Source: Candidatus Peregrinibacteria bacterium (GTDB lineage: Bacteria; Patescibacteriota; Gracilibacteria; UBA1369; LOWO2-01-FULL-3). Taken from it: a DNA stretch of 7,706 bases. This document shows, piece after piece, positions 6,324 through 7,706 of the stretch. The notes below the pieces were generated by a model that saw nothing but the letters and a program-made list of their open reading frames with translations, was not told the origin of the DNA and did no database searches. How positions within the stretch are numbered: the stretch's first letter is position 1; every line of letters starts with the position of its first letter. Location of the stretch: assembly GCA_003566255.1 (NCBI GenBank), contig PXEC01000013.1, positions 1 through 7,706 of the forward strand, given 5' to 3'. A program made the position numbers and the translations under genes.

Positions 6324-7706
6324 CTATTTCTTCAGAACCGCCAAAAAAGCCTCCTGGGGGAACTCAACCTTCCCCATCATCTTCATCCTTTTCTTTCCTT
6401 TCTTCTGTTTTTGCAACAATTTGTTTTTCCTTGTCACATCTCCGCCGTAAAGACCGGCTGTAACATCTTTTCGATATGCCGGAATCGTCTCCCGCGCGAT
6501 GACTTTTGCGCCTATCGCCGCCTGTATCGGCACCACAAATTGATGTTTTGGAATCAATTCCTTCAACTTCTTGGTCAAAGAACTGCCGACAAAAAAAGCA
6601 CTTTTCCTGTGAACAATAAGCGAAAGAGCATCAACTTTTTCACCCGCGACCAGAATATCCAGTTTCACAAGATCCTCCTCCCGATAATTCAGATATTCAT
6701 AATTCATCGAGGCGTATCCGCTACTAACACTCTTCAAAATATCGTAAAAATCCACAACAATTGAAGAAAGTGGCATTTCAAAAATCATCAAAACCCTGTT
6801 CTCGTCCAGATATTGCATATCCTTGGAAATCCCCCGTTTTTCATTGCAAAGTGTCATAACTCCGCCCACATAATCCTTCGGCAACAATATTTCAACCTTC
6901 ACCCAAGGCTCTTTAATGGCCTTTACTTTGATCGGATCGGGCAAATCCGATGGACTGGAAATCAAAGTCTCACCTTCATCAGTACAGGCAATATAAGATA
7001 CCGAAGGCGCGGTCACCAAAAGATCAAGGTCATATTCTCTTTCAAGCCTTTCCTGAACAATCTCCATGTGCAGAAGCCCCAGGAACCCACATCTGAAGCC
7101 ATGCCCCAAAGCTCCGGAATGTTCGGGCTGAAAAGACAAAGCGCTATCATTCACTTGAAGCTTTTCAAGCGCGTCCCTGAGTAAAGGATAATCATCGGCT
7201 TCGGTACAAAAAATGCCGGCGAAAACAAAGGGTTTTACCACATGATACCCGGGCAAAGGCGACGCGGTCTCCAAAGAAACACCCGTATTCCCCTGTTGCC
7301 AGAGGGTGTCCCCCACCCTAGCGTCACGAACGCTTTTCAATCCTGTTACAACATATCCCACCTCTCCGGGCAGAAGTTTGTCCGTTACAAGATATTGAGG
7401 TTTAAAATATCCGACTTCCAAAACTTCAATCTGTTTTTTCGTATTCAAAAAATACAAAGTGTCCCCTTTTTTTACAGACCCACTCTCAAGACGAACATAA
7501 GCAACAACCCCCTTATAAGAATCATACACGGAGTCAAAAATAAGAGCTTTCAATTCGTCACTTTCCGCGAATTCTTTTGGAGGAGGGACTTTTTCAATCA
7601 CTTTTTCAAGAACTTTTTCCACATTTGTGCCGTCCTTCGCGGAAACAGCCAAAATATCCTCTTTTGGAATTCCCAGAGCAGTCTCCAATTCTTTCGCCCT
7701 CGCTTC
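6324..7706 (-). CDS. lepA: Elongation factor 4 (LepA), C-terminal three quarters; N-terminus outside window
   Basis: LepA is a ribosome-associated translation GTPase related to EF-G, linked to back-translocation and to 30S biogenesis or initiation. The frame runs open from the window edge for 460 residues to a TAG at 6326-6324. Against the usual 600 or so, about 140 N-terminal residues with the P-loop and most of the G domain are missing. The visible part starts at the end of the G domain (VSAKDG, the G5 SAK motif near residue 22). Domain II follows (about 46-146), then an EF-G III-like domain with the hallmark LGHGFRCGFLGLLHMEI (200-216), domain V, and the LepA-specific C-terminal domain with YGGDVTRK (420-427), KKGKKRMK and the ending PQEAFLAVLKK. 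These C-terminal motifs separate LepA from EF-G, TypA and RF3. The visible part has no damage. Its promoter is outside the window. Confidence 0.97.
   Translation of the reverse strand, partial: EARAKELETALGIPKEDILAVSAKDGTNVEKVLEKVIEKVPPPKEFAESDELKALIFDSVYDSYKGVVAYVRLESGSVKKGDTLYFLNTKKQIEVLEVGYFKPQYLVTDKLLPGEVGYVVTGLKSVRDARVGDTLWQQGNTGVSLETASPLPGYHVVKPFVFAGIFCTEADDYPLLRDALEKLQVNDSALSFQPEHSGALGHGFRCGFLGLLHMEIVQERLEREYDLDLLVTAPSVSYIACTDEGETLISSPSDLPDPIKVKAIKEPWVKVEILLPKDYVGGVMTLCNEKRGISKDMQYLDENRVLMIFEMPLSSIVVDFYDILKSVSSGYASMNYEYLNYREEDLVKLDILVAGEKVDALSLIVHRKSAFFVGSSLTKKLKELIPKHQFVVPIQAAIGAKVIARETIPAYRKDVTAGLYGGDVTRKNKLLQKQKKGKKRMKMMGKVEFPQEAFLAVLKK

Noticed and set aside
6255..6764. Plus-strand open frame of 169 codons
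   Set aside because: It is antisense to conserved lepA and crosses the GC-rich hairpins. There is no motif and no ribosome site.

Overview
The window is compact bacterial DNA with six protein-coding genes and no RNA genes. One gene is cut at each end: an HNH nuclease at the left edge and lepA at the right edge. The HNH nuclease and glyA lie on the plus strand. The other four genes lie on the minus strand and converge on glyA. Short intergenic gaps, four-base ATGA overlaps, weak Shine-Dalgarno signals and the style of the HNH and glyA proteins suggest a Patescibacteria (CPR)-type genome, perhaps Peregrinibacteria-like. That assignment is an inference made without a database search. TGA acts as an ordinary stop codon at the gene junctions, so the standard bacterial code fits better than the UGA=Gly code of Gracilibacteria.

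Left part (1-1745): the C-terminal end of a small HNH nuclease, then a leader of about 205 bp that carries a second degenerate copy of the nuclease gene's 3' end, then a complete glyA (serine hydroxymethyltransferase). A 44-bp gap with two small inverted repeats separates glyA from the converging minus-strand genes.

Middle part (1790-6248, minus strand, read right to left): a promoter with an extended -10 box, then three genes joined by ATGA overlaps. They encode (1) a protein with a transglutaminase-like Cys/His region and TPR-like repeats, (2) a membrane-anchored family 5 solute-binding protein with no transporter genes beside it, and (3) a transmembrane HAMP-SpoIIE/RsbU-type PP2C phosphatase. 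The tight coupling suggests that they work together. A plausible model is that the binding protein senses an extracellular ligand or peptide, the phosphatase passes the signal inside, and the TPR protein acts as partner or scaffold. This is the most interesting part of the window, and its function is unproven.

Right part (6261-7706, minus strand): the C-terminal three quarters of LepA (EF4), a translation GTPase, followed by a GC-rich double hairpin that probably ends lepA transcription just before the operon promoter.
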